This document shows, one piece after another, positions 38,601 to 51,900 of a DNA stretch of 64,000 nt (positions are counted from its first letter, which is position 1; every line of letters begins with the position of its first letter). A program made the translations under genes and the position numbers. The stretch spans positions 16,704,501 through 16,768,500 of the forward strand of contig NC_069662.1 in the NCBI RefSeq assembly GCF_027244095.1, in the 5' to 3' direction. Source of the stretch: Hemicordylus capensis. Lineage: Eukaryota; Chordata; Lepidosauria; Squamata; Cordylidae. Under the pieces are notes generated by a model. That model did not search any database. It was given only the letters and a program-made list of their open reading frames with translations, and was not told where the DNA came from.

Positions 38601-41600
38601 AGGGAATACTTCATCACTATCCTGTCACTTCCTAGTCTCCCATGAAGATGTGATGCAGGGTTGGATGGACCATTCTTCTTGCCCAGCCTGGCTGCTCTTC
38701 ATGGCCTTCGGGCTCTCAGTAAATAATGCACACCTTTGGCTATTGGGAGAAATGTGTTGGGAGTGGACTCCTGGCCTCCAGTGGACATTCACACATCTAG
38801 CTTGGCTTTCTGTTTGCTTGTTTTGGACAGCACCCTCTCCCACCTCCCTCCCTCCATGCATCCTCAGCTGCAAGACATTGTGCAATAGGGGATGGGGGCA
38901 AAAACATATCTGCAGAAGCTTTCTAGCTCTGCCAGTAGGAATGTGCCCCTTCCTTGTCCCTTCTCTACCACTGTGACAGAAGCTGCTTGTCCAGGCCCTT
39001 TAAAGCCAGCAGACACCAGGTGGATTCAGAAACCTTGTGGTGACTTAAATGTCTGGCAAGGTAGTGGTCTGCAGCCTTCAATTATGCAGTGAAGCCCAGC
39101 ATTATGGCTTGTTTGGCTCCCGAGGGGGATAACTAGTATTCCCTGTAACAGGGATTCCCAGAAGTCGTTGACTACAAATCCTTTCATCCCCAGCTGCAGT
39201 TGCCTTTGGCTGGGAATTATGGGAGTTGTAGTCAACAGCATTTGGGAATCCCTGTTACAGGAAACACTGGTAATAATGCATGGTTTTGCTGAACAGGTGG
39301 AAGGCTAAGCAAGTCTTCTAAACCATATGGATATCCTAGAACCGTGGGGTCCCCATTCAGTCATGAAGTTCACTGGGTGATCTTGGACCAGTCACTATTT
39401 CTCAGCATAGCCTACCTCATGGGGTTGTTGTGAGGATAAAAGGGGGCTTCCCATGTATGTCACCCTGAGTTCCTTGGAGGAAGGGCAGGATAATAAATGT
39501 GAGCCGTGCTAGGAATAATAAGACTGGTCTGTTGGCTGAAAAAGGCGGGGAGGGGGAGCAATAGCTTTCCTCTATTGCACTGATCCCCTTAGGCACAAGC
39601 TGCTGTTGTGATATGCATTTGGCTGCTAACATAGGATTTGACAGATTCTGAATCCCAGGAATCTGAGCTTTCATTAAGAAAAGTGTACTCATGGTCCATG
39701 AGTGAAACGTCTTTAGCCAAGTGTTCTCAGCATGTGACACAATATTTAAGAGCGTGAGAATTGCCTTGCTGAATCAAGTAGGGGTCCAGGTAATCTGCAC
39801 TCTGACTTGGCCAGTCAGGGAATCCAGGCAATTTCAAGGGCAAAGTGATGAGAACCATCACCTGATGTCTGGTAACCAGAGAGATTCTGCTTCTGAACTG
39901 TATTGTCAGGTGTTGGGACTAGTAGCTGATAGACATACCCTCCAGGAATTGGTCCCATTTCTGAAGCCATTTCTAAGAATAGAAGGATGTGACACAGATC
40001 ATCCTGATTCTGCCCGCTCCAGCCGCCCCCCCCCCAGTTGAATAAAAATTAAAAATGAAAAATCAGTTTTAAAAAGACACTCCTGATTTGTATAACTGTA
40101 TTGCAATCATGGAATGTGCTTTTGGTTCCTAGTGGGACAACAAGTGCACAGTCTGCTGACTGTGAGTTTGCCTGTCTGCAGAATGCTGGATAGGAATGGA
40201 GCATGTTTGTGTTGGGGATTAGGGGGCCTTGTGTGAGCTGGCTGGGTGGGGGCAATGCTTGTTTTGCCAGGGGCTAGAACCAATTGTTTAAGGTCCTTTT
40301 CCGGATGTAGATTAGCTGTTGTCCCTGCTCATCCATCTGTACGACCTTCTGTCATCTTTCAGCTGCTTACAGAGCTGGAACCACCAAGGAAAGCCAGATA
40401 TTTGGGACGGGTGACTGGCAAAGACTACAGCAACCAGTAAGGGCAGAGCTGTGGGTCTAGTAGCCAACTGAGTAGAAGAACTGGACCAAACTTCCATCAT
40501 TCTTTGCATTTGTGTTAAAGTTGGTTCACTTGAGACAGACTTGGATAGAGGAATCAGGCTTGCTGAGTTATTTGGGGGCAGATTAGACCCAGGATTTGGG
40601 CTTTCTTCCCAGCATTATCCCAGTGGAAATGCATTTAGCTTTCTTCCCAGCATCATCCCAGTGGCTCAGCATGATTTAAAGTGTCTGTTTTATTTCCCAG
40701 GCTATGGAGTAGTGTGTTGTGTTTTTTCCTCCTGGAGGTTACCCAGTGAGGTTTGGGGCTAGGTAGAGCTTTTTTAGTTGATCATATTGATAGCCTACTT
40801 ATCAATGAAGACTGGCTCCCAAAGCAGCTTGCAAGTAAACAGTGGTACAGTATAGCTAGGGATATTCTGCAGGCAGCCTCTTCTGTCCCCTGGCAGGTGG
40901 TGAGACAATCCAGGTTCCAGGCTCCTGCTTCCAGAAAGCGCTGCAGTTGGACTTGGGATCATTTTCTCCTGTGGGCTAGTGACTAGAGTGTTGGGCACGG
41001 ATGTGGGAAACCGAAGTTCTGATTGCCACTTGGCCACAAAACTCCCTTGGGAGGCCTTGGGCAAGTCACTCACAAGGTGGTTGTGAAGATAAAATAAGCC
41101 CCACGCAGTTCCTTGGAGGAAGAGCAAGATGCAGACTTGACTGGGAAAGAATAGTCAAACCTAGGGTTCCAGCCACTATACCTCACTGTTGTTGGGAAGT
41201 GGACAGAGACCAATTCAGTCGGTGAGATCTAGTGATGTTTGAGGCTCCTGGGTTGCTTGACAGAGAAGCAGAGCCCCACAAGAACACTAGCTTTGGGCTT
41301 TTCCCATGTCTAGAGGAGGAAGCCACGAGGCCTCCCTCACTCACTATGGCAATCTCTTTCTTCCCTGGCTCTTGCTTCCCTCCCTGGCTTTTTTCAATTA
41401 AAAAAAGCCCCACCACTTCCTGTTTGGCAAGCCGCCCTTCCTGTTTCTTGCTGGGTTCTGTTTGAGGGAGCCCTGCCCAGATCCTTCTGTGTGTGATCAC
41501 CTTCCTCGGTGCCTGTTGACTGAAACTGATAGAGGCGAGAAGGGCAAAAGGGGAGCAAGTGAAGTTGGACATCTCACAACTTTCTCTCATGCGAGGACTA

Positions 41601-42010
41601 GCTTGACTTCCCCTGCCATTCTCTCCTCACGAGCCTGCTAATCTTGAGTTACAGTTAGCTGAAGGAGCTCCTAATGTCATTCAGCTTAGCCTAGTCGTCC
41701 AACATCCTTTGATGTCTTATGGAAGCTGGATGCCTTTGAAGCTCGCAGTTCGTGTGCATGTAGGATCATGTTTGCAGTCAGTGAGCGCAGAAGCAGGGAT
41801 GAGTAGTGAGAAGCCACAAGACTTTCTGACGCAGAGACTTCTCAGGGACATTATCTCGAGAGCAACAGGCTACATGGAAGGATATCGCACCAGTCCCTCT
41901 CAATATTCTCTTTCCCCACAATCCCTTTGCAGGCTGCAAGGCACAGACAGAAAGACTGGCCAAGGCTGAATCCAGGATTTTTAACTTCAGTGTGTAGCAC
42001 TGGTGCTTAA

Positions 42011-42058
<48 letters not shown>

Positions 42059-42942
42059 ACGTATTTACAGATAGCAAGTAGATATTAAGGGAAATTAGAG
42101 CAGCTTGCCTTCTCCTTAGCTGAATCTTCTATCTATTTCTGAAAGAGCTGGATGTGTTATGATCCTTATGGACACATAGCTGGAGCACCTGCAGGTGAGA
42201 GGGAGGTAGCGGCAGGAACACTAAGATATATCAGTTTCACAAACATCTGAAAGGGACAAAACTCTTAAGAGGGTGAAACCACTCCCCAAACTGCCCCCCT
42301 GTGACTCAGTGGAGTGGAATGTTTGTGGACTCAGAGGGCAGTTAACAAACAAGCAGGTGGGCAAAGCGAATAGAACTCAGTGGTGAGGAGGGGTGGAGGA
42401 GGGCCTGAATAAAGTTAGTGGGGAAATGCTCAGCTTGAAGAATACTACAGATTCTTCATAACCATGTTTCTATTATGTCCACTATATCTATATTTTCATT
42501 AGCATGAAAACATAGCTTATTGGTTGCTTATATGCCAATGCCAGAAGCCTCTGGGCCAAAATGGGCAAGCACTCCAGCTTGCCCATCTAATGATTCCAAA
42601 GCTTTCAACAAAGTTCCTCTCATCAAAGACTCTTGAGAAAACATAGCAGTCATGGGATAAGGGGGCAGGTTCATGTGTGGATTGGTAACTGGTTGAAGGA
42701 CAGGAAACAGAGGGTAGGAATCAATGGACCGTTTTTCACAGTGGAGGGAAGTAAGAAGTGGCGTCCCCCAGGGATCTGTACTGGGACCAGTGCTTTTAAA
42801 TGTATTCATAAATGATCTAGAAGTTGGGGTGAGCATTGAGGTGGCCAAACTTGCAGATGACACTAGGGATGTGCACGAACCTGTTTAGAGGCCCTTTTAT
42901 GGGCCTCTGAACAGATTTGAACACTGGGTGGGTTCGAGGTTG

Positions 42943-42989
<47 letters not shown>

Positions 42990-45900
42990 GTTTTAAGGGC
43001 GAGTGTGTGTGTCTTGTTTTAAGGGCGGGGGAGTGTGCACTTACCCCCTTCTCCCACTTCCTCCCTGCCAGCGCTTGGTCAGACGTGTGCACAATTGCAA
43101 TGAGCGCACACGCAGTGTGCACATACATGCCCAATACTTCCAGCCACTTCTGGCCAAAGAAGAGGAAGGGGTAGCAGGGAGGTAGACTGCTGCCCCGGAG
43201 GCTTTTACCAAAACCGAGCACCAGTGGGGGGGGAGCGGGGGGGTAAGTGCACCCTCCCCTGCCCTTAAAGCGAGACCCCCCCACCCCCTCAAGCCACCCC
43301 CATCCTGTTCTGTGCAGATCCCTAGATGACACCAGACTATTGAGGGTACTGAAATCCAGAACAGATTGCAAGGAGCTCCGGAAGGATCTCTGCAAACTGG
43401 GGGAGTGGGCAACAAAATGGCAAATGTGGTTCAATGTTGGCAAGGGTAAAGTTATGCATATTAGGGCAAAAATGACCCCAGCTTCACATATACACTGATA
43501 GAGTCTGAGCTGTTGGTGACTGACTAGGAGAGAGATCTTGGGGTCGTGATGGACAGCTCATTGAACGTGTGGACACAACGTCTGGCAGCCGTGGAAAAAG
43601 CAAAATCCATGTTTGGAATCATTAGGAAGGAGAATGAAAATAAAACTGCTAATATAATGTCTTTATACAAATATATGGTGCAGCTACATTTGGAGTACTG
43701 TGTACAGTTCTGGTCACCATAACTTAAGGAGGACATTGTAGAACTGGAAAAGGTGCAGAAGAGGGCAACCAAGATGATCAGGGGCCTGGAGTACCTTTCT
43801 TATGAGGCAAGGCTACAACACCTGGGGCTATTTAGTTTAGAAAAAAGATGGCTGCGGGGAGACATGATAGAGGTCTATAAAATGATGCATGATGTGGAGA
43901 GACAGAGAGAATTAGAACCAGGGGCCATCCCATGAAACTGATTGCTAAGAAAAATAGGATCGGCAAAAGGAAATACTTCATCACACAATGCATAATTAAC
44001 CTATGGAATTCTCTGCCACAAGATGTGTTGACAGCCACCAGCCTGGATGGCTTTAAGAAAGGCTTAGATAAATTCATGGAGGACAAGTCTATCAATGGCT
44101 ACTAGTCTGAGGGCTATAGGCCACCTCCAGCCTAAGAGGCAAAATGCCTCTAAATGTCAGTTGCAGGGGAGCAACAGCAGGAGAGAGGGTGTGAGCTTCT
44201 CAGAAACAAGATGCTGGACTAGATAGGCCTTGGGCTTGATCCCGCAGGCCTGTTCTTATGTTATGGTATGCGTTGAGTTGGGGATGGCTGAATACATGCT
44301 CTCTCAGAGGGTATTCGAAATCTGCTTAGTATAGAGATTCTCAATCTTGGGTCCTCAGATGTTGTTGGACTGCAACTTCCACCATCCCAGCCAAAATGGG
44401 TAATGGGTGTTGTAGTCCAGCAGTGTCTGGGGACCCACATTTGAGAACCCCTGGGTCAATGGGCTGCCTTGCCTCTCTTGAGTGGAAGGGTGGTGGGTCC
44501 TCTTGGGAAATACAAACCAGGGATGTGTGGGGAAGAGGTTTCTAGCAGGAAGAGTTTGGGGTCCATGTGGCACAGTTTAATCCCAGGGCCTTGCCCCTCA
44601 GCATTCTGTATGGCTCCCTGCTTGGCCTTTCTCAGGAAAGGACTTGTAGCTGTGTCCCTGTGAAACCTGAGATGCTGGAGGAAGCCCGAGAGCTTCAGTG
44701 CATCACTTTATTTACGTATTTGACGTACGTGTTACATACATGTCTGCCTTTGCCCCCCATGCGGCAACTGCAAGTGGAGTACATGGGGCTTCCCACTCTG
44801 TCTGCCTTCCATACCCTGACCAGACCCAGACCTGGTTAGCTTCAACAAGGCAGCTGCTTCACATGCTTTCAGACCAGATTTGGAGACCTTTGTCCCTCCC
44901 ATAAATAGCAGGAGCAACAAATGTTATGCAAAAGAAGCAGATCTGCATAATTTGTCCAGACTTTCTAAAATGCCTCTCTTCTTTCTTCAGTGAGAGCAGC
45001 ATCCCTGTAGATGTGGCCAGACAGCGGGAACTCAAGTGGCTGGACATGTTTTCCCACTGGGACAAATGGCTGTCGCGCCGATTCCAAAAGGTGGGCAGAG
45101 ATCAGACTTGGAGTACTGAATTCCTCCCTGCTGTATAGAAAGATTCTGACTAATATTTTGCTTGGTTTGCTGGCTTATTTATTTATCGGTTCCTCATGTT
45201 GTTGCAGGTGAAATTGCGTTGTCGGAAGGGGATCCCCTCTTCCCTTCGTGCCAAAGCATGGCAACTTCTCTCAAACAGCAAGGAGCTCCTAGATCAAAAC
45301 CTGGGGAAGTTTGAGGTATTTCTGACTGCCTTTCTGGCCTCCTGTGCTGTGGGGAGAGGAAAATGGAAACCCAGCCAAATGCTGGCCCAGAAGGACCTTC
45401 AGGCTGACCCAGCCGGGCTCCTTCTTGCGTTCTCAGCCTTCTCCTTTTTACCTGCCTTGTTGCTAGGAACTGGAGCGTCAGTCTGGAGATCCGAAGTGGC
45501 TCGATGTGATTGAGAAGGATCTACACAGGCAGTTCCCATTCCACGAGATGTTTGCGGCTCGGGGAGGCCATGGGTGAGAGGATGGAAGAGCGGGGCAGAA
45601 CCATGGGGCAAAAGCCTCCTAATCTAGGGTTGGGAGGTCCACCATGTCTAATGCTGCTCCAGTGTGATGCAGGCTTTTCTGAAATGGCGCCCACTATATC
45701 AGAGTGGGCAACCTTGGCTCTCCAGCTGTTGCTGAACTACAACTCTCATCATCCTTGGGTACAATTTATTGGGGCTGGGGATGATGGGAGTTGTAGTTCA
45801 ACAACAGCTGGAGGGCCAAGTTTGACCAGGCCTGCACTATATATGCTAGATCAGGGATTCTCAGTGTTGTGTCCCCAGATGTTATTGGACTTCAACTCCC

Positions 45901-48900
45901 ATAATCCCCAACCAAAGGCCACTGGGGCTGGGGATTATGGGAGTTGAAGTCCAATAACATCTGGGCACCCAATGTTGAGAATCCCTGTGCTAGATCACTC
46001 CCTCCCACCCCAACAGAAGGTTTACTAGGTAAACCCACCTGCCTGCTGCAGGTCTTGCTTCATCCCTGCCTGCTGAGCCCCTACACTTGGCACCTCACTG
46101 CTCTGCCTCCTACACCTCATTTCCCAACATCGCTTCTTCCTTGGTTTGAGATAACTGGACCCCCAGTAGTATGGGGCCCTACTAAGCCTAGGGGTGGCCC
46201 AGAGCATTGCAGCACCTGAGGCGAGGTGCCAAATGCTGCCTTGCCCCGCAGCCCTGCTAGTGGCCAGCCCCCTTTCAGGACCCACCCTTGCAAGCTTTGA
46301 AAGCGGCACAGTGGGGTGGGGAGGTTGCCAGCAGCCTCCTCTCCTCTCCTCGTGCTCCTTTCGAAGCGTGCAGGGGTCAGCTTGGTCCCGAAGAGCTGCT
46401 CTGTTGGCAGCAGTGCAGCGGGGGGGGCATCTTGCTGCCACCCTCCTAGAACCCCCAACGGCCTGCTGCCTCTTGTGCTTGCCTCCCCTCATGAAAGGGC
46501 TGCCCCAGTGTAAGACCCCACCCCACCCCGTGTCTCTTTCAGTGACCCCTGTAGTGTTATGGTCTATGATTTGCGAGTCTCGTTGGATCTATTCATCTTA
46601 TCAGTCCTAAAGCAAGGTCTGTGACTCTGCTTTGCTCAGGGGGTCTTGGGTTGAAAAGGGTGCCCCCTGGGCACTAGTTGCTTGCATCTTCCAGTGGTGG
46701 TTCCGACTTGGGTCCGATGTCCCTCCCACCCTACGCCATCCCAGGTTCTGAGTTCTCAGCCTTCATCCTCCTTTCTGCTGCAGGCAGCAGGACCTCTACC
46801 GCATCCTGAAAGCCTACACCATCTACCGGCCAGAAGAGGGCTACTGCCAAGCCCAGGCCCCTGTTGCGGCGGTTTTGCTAATGCATATGCCTGCAGAGGT
46901 GAGGAGCCGCTTTATCCCCTTGCAGGGTAAGGCAGGAAAGAGCGGAGAGCATGGGCTTCCTTGAAAAGGTGTCAGGCCTAGTGGAGGAGTGCTGAAAGGA
47001 GCCGGGGTCCTGGCTTGTTGGGGCTGGAAGGGACCCACTGTGTGTGGGTGGGTGGGGGCACTGGGGAGGGGGCCATAGCTCATTGGTAGAGCATCAGCTT
47101 TGCATACAGAAGGTCCCAGGTTCAACCCATGGCATCTCCAGGGAGGGCTTGGAGAGACTTTTGCCTGAAACCTTGGAGAAGCTGCTGCCCATCAGTGTAG
47201 ACAATATTGAGCTAGTATTGGACCAGGGTGGTGGTGGAGGAGTCCCAGCACCTTTCTCTACTTCTCCCAGTAGCTGGCACCGGAGCACCAGCTGCCATGT
47301 TTCCATGTGATGTTAGGCAGGCACAGGGTTGACCACTGTATTTTAACCAAGCTAAAATCTCCCTGAACTGGGAGATTTATTGCAGCCTCCCACCCCGCTT
47401 GCCCAGCCTGGAGAGCAAGAAGATTGGCTCTGCTCAGCTTTTGCTCTGCTGCCTTCATTAGCATTGTGGTCTTCCTTTCCCAGTTGCCTGATCATCTATA
47501 CCTGTGGGCATCATTGACATCAGCCCTGTCTCAGGGTCTCTCGTGAGAGGAGAGACAGACTCTGGCTTTCTGGGGCTGATAAGGAAGGAGGGTGCACTGG
47601 AGGCACAGCTGGCCTGCAGACAGCCGGCCTGTAGGCAGCTGCCAAAAGGGGCCGGCCTTTGGGGCCAGGCCTTTGGTGTGGGACTGAGGGCTTGGGCAGA
47701 GTATGTTATCTCATGGTTGTTGAGAAAGCTTCTATTGTTGAGACAGGTGAAGTTAGTCTACCATGTGTCTATGTTTGTCTGGAGATGGGGAGTTGGGTGA
47801 GGCGTCTATTCCCGTGGTGGTGGGGAATTGAAGAAGTTACATTGGCAAGTCAGCAGGCCGTTACAGGGGGAGGAAATCAGAAATCTACTAGCTATTTCCC
47901 CTTCTGGCTGTCCTGCCAGCTCTTTGACTTCGAGGAGCAGTGCCAACCACCCATAGAGCCTCACCTTGCTCCCTTGCAATGCCAGGTCGGTCCAGAATAA
48001 AACTGAAATAATCCATAATCTGATTCTGGATGAAAGGACAGACATGGTATGTATCACAGAGACTTGGTTGGGGGAGGCTGGTGGCCCAGTTTGGTCCCAG
48101 CTTCTCCTTCCAGGGTACTCTGTTGAGGAGCAGGGGAGGGGACGTTGGTGGGGAGGTGGGGTGAATGTGGTCCTTTTAAAAAATAAATAAAATCTCCCTT
48201 ACCAGGATCCCTGTCAAAGTTTCTGACCATATCAAATGTGTGTACTTGAGTTTAGGGACCAGAGAGAGACTTGGATTTCTGTTGGTGTACCGATCATCCT
48301 GCTGCCCAACAGAGTCTCTAGCTGAGCTGACCGACTTGATCTCGGGCTTGGCCTTGGAGTCCTCCAGGCTTATGGTGGTGGGGGACTTCAGTGTTCACTT
48401 CAGGACCAATTTCGGGACCAACTTTGGGGAGGCTCAGGAGTTCATAGAGGCCATGACAACAATGGGCCTATCCCAGGTGGTCTCTGGACCGATGCATGTT
48501 GCTGGTCACAGGCTTGATCTGGTCTTTTTCTCTGATCATGGTGGTGTTCTGTGCATGGGGACTCCTGTGATTTCCCCATTGTCATGGATGGACTACCCTC
48601 TAGTTAAGGTTGGACTCACAGTCACATCCCACCTCCGTAGGGGTGAGGGGGCCTATTAGGACGGTCCACGCAAGGAGGTTATTGGATCCAATAGGATTCC
48701 GAGAAGCCTTGGAGGGATTTAGTGTTGGCTCTGCCAGTGATTCTGTTGCCTTGGTGGAGAACTAGAATGGCAAACTCACCAGGGCAGTAGACATGATCGC
48801 TCCTAAGCATTCTCTCTGACCCACTTCAAAATTGGCCTCTTGGTATATGGAAGAACTCTAGGAGCTGAAGCAGCAGGGTAGATGACTGGAGTTCAAGTGG

Positions 48901-51900
48901 AGAAAGATTCTCCTCAAATCTGACAAATTACAACATAGAGTGCATTTGAAGACCTATGCTTGGGCATTACATGTGGCAAAGAAGCGATTAGTTTCTGCCC
49001 ATCTGCAAGCTCACACTCAGTGGAGTTGTTTAGGCTTGAGAGAGGGCTAGTACACGCCCCTTCTCCCTTGAATCATAATTTGGAACCATCAATTACCCGT
49101 TGTGACTTTTTAATTAGTTTTTTGTGGATAAAATGTCTCATATTTGGGCCGACTTAGAACCTACAATTATTACACAGTCTAATGCAGAGGTGTACAGCAA
49201 CTCCTCTTTTGTGGTTATGCTGGATCAGTTTCAGTCTGTGACTCTTGATGATGTGGTTAAGCTGCTTGGGGTAGTGTGGCCTACCACCTGTTCTCTTGAC
49301 CCTTGTCCGACATGGCTTATACTATCTGGCAGGGTCTGGTAGATATTATAAACACTTCTCTGAGGAGGGCAGGATGCCTTCCTATCTTAAGGAGGCAATT
49401 ATTAGAACTCTTCTGAAGAAGCCTGCATTGGATTAAGCAATTATAGTCCTGTCTCCAACCTTCCATGCCTGGGCAAGGTAAATGAGAGGGTGGTGGCCTC
49501 CCTGATCCACACAGTCTTGGAGGAAACTGATTATCTAGACCCATTTCAAACTGGTTTTAGGGCAGGCTATGGGGTGGAGACTGCCTTGGTCGGCTTGATG
49601 GATGATCTCCAACGGGGAATTGACATAGGGAGTGTGTTGGTACTTTTGGATCTCTTGGTGACCTTTAATAGTATAAACCATAGTATTCTTCTGGAGGGTT
49701 GGGGGTGGGAGGCACTGCTTTGCAGTAGTTCTGCTCCTGTCTCTTGGGCAGATTCCAGATGGTGTCACTTGGAGACTCTTGTTCTTCAAAACGTGAACTC
49801 TTATATGGCGTATCCCAGGGCTCCATATTTTCTCCAGTGCTTTTAAATATCTACTTGAAATCACTGGGAGAGCTCATCAAGAGATTTGGTGCAGGGTGTT
49901 ATCAGTATACTGATGACACCCAAATCTATTTCTCAATGTCCACATCATCAGGAGAAGGCATAACCTCCCTAAATGCCTTCCTGGAGGCAGTGATGGGCTG
50001 GATGAGGGATAACAAACTGAGACTGAATCCAAGTAAGACAGAGGTACTTGTTGTGCAGGGTCAGAAGACAATTTTGATCTGCTGGTTCTGGATGGGGTCA
50101 CACTTCCCCAGAAGGAACAGGTATGCAATCCGGGAGTGCTTCTGAACTCAAACCTCTCCCTAATGTCTCAAGGCAGAGGTTCTTTCTGTCAGCTTTGGCT
50201 GATAAGCCAGCTGCATCAATTTCTTGAGATAAACTACCTTAGAACAGTAGTACATATACTGGTAACCTCAAGATTTGACTACTGCAATGCGCTCTATGTG
50301 GGGCTGCCTTTATACATAGTCTGGAAACTGCAGTTGGTACAGAATGTGACAGCCAGGTTGGTCTCTGGGTCAACTCAGAGAGACCATATTACCCCTGTAT
50401 TGAAAGAGCTACACTGGCTACCAATAAGTTTCTGGGCAAAATACAAGGTGCTGGTTATAACCAATAAAGCCCTGAACAGCTTAGGCCCTGGGTATTTAAG
50501 AGAACCTCTTCTTCACTATGAGCCCCATCGTCTCCCATTGAGATCATCTGGGGAGGTTCGTCTGCAGTTACAGCGACAGGTCTTCTCTGTTGCCGCCCCG
50601 AGACACTGGAATGTGCTCCCTGCTGAAATAAGAGCCTCCCCATCTCTGACAACTTTTTAAAAGTCTTGAAAGACACATTAGTTCACCCAGGCTTTTTAAC
50701 TAGATTTGTGGTTTTAAGCGTTTTTAAAGGATTTAATTTCTGTTTTGATTTCTGTTATTTTGCTGTAAACTGCCCAGAAACGGAAGTTTGGGGCGGTGTC
50801 AGTAATGAGGCCCACAACAATTTATGGGTGGTGCTGTGTGTGTTCACATCCCACTTTCCCCCACCTCACCCCCCCAGACATTAACACTTGGATACACCTG
50901 CACAATCATCTCAAGGAAGTGTAGTGGTCAGAACAGAAGAGACTGTGGCCCTGAGACAGAAGGAAGCAAACCAGGATTCTTGGGAGAAGAATGTATGTGT
51001 TGTGGGTGTGGCTGCCAAGATAGTATGTACTGATAATTCCTCTCTCTTTCTGCAGCAAGCGTTTTGGTGCCTGGTGCAGATCTGTGAGAAATACCTCCCT
51101 GGCTATTACAGTGCTGGGCTGGTGAGTGCTGGGCTGCATTCCCATGAGCAAAAGCAAGCGTCGCTCAGTATTTCTCTAGGGATTGTTCACACGGCTGTGC
51201 TTTCTTATGCTGATCAGAAATCCCTTATAGACAGGTGTTCCTCCACTTCTTCTTCACACGATTGACTGCACTAAGTGAACTTATAGGAGGAGATCTCAGA
51301 ATCCTCTGGAATAGTGCTTTCTGGAGAGGAAGGAGTCCTTTCGTAGGACCTCCTGGGAAAGGGAGGGGAGGCTCATAGTTTGGAAATATTCAACAATGAT
51401 TGTGTTGTCTTTTTTGGAGAGTAATGCTTATGCCTGCTCTTGCCACACTTTCATTTCTGCAGAGCAGAAACCTCTACAGAGCAGGCAGAGATTCACAGAT
51501 GACACCTTTTTCATGCTGGGAAGTTTCATCTTTGGTTTTCTGCCTTTTATGCCGCTGTTAAAGTCACAGGGACTTTGTCCATAAAAAGACAACTCTGTTA
51601 GGTCCATGCAGCTTCTAACTGTGTTCTGTGGGACCATTTCAGTCCTGGGCAGTTTTTGCCTCTCTGCTCACATCTTTCTCTGCCACTTACCAGGTTTAGA
51701 GCCAGGCTTAACATGCCTGCTCTCTGTCTCTGGACTGACTTTTTAATCTATGACTCCTCTGTAATCAAGGGAAGAAGGTGGAAGCATTAGTGGGGGGCAG
51801 TGTTCCCTCTAACAGGGATTCCCAGATGTTGTTGAATAAAACTCCCAGAATCCCCAACTGCAATGTCTTTTGCTTGGGGATTCTGGGTGTTGTAGTCTAC

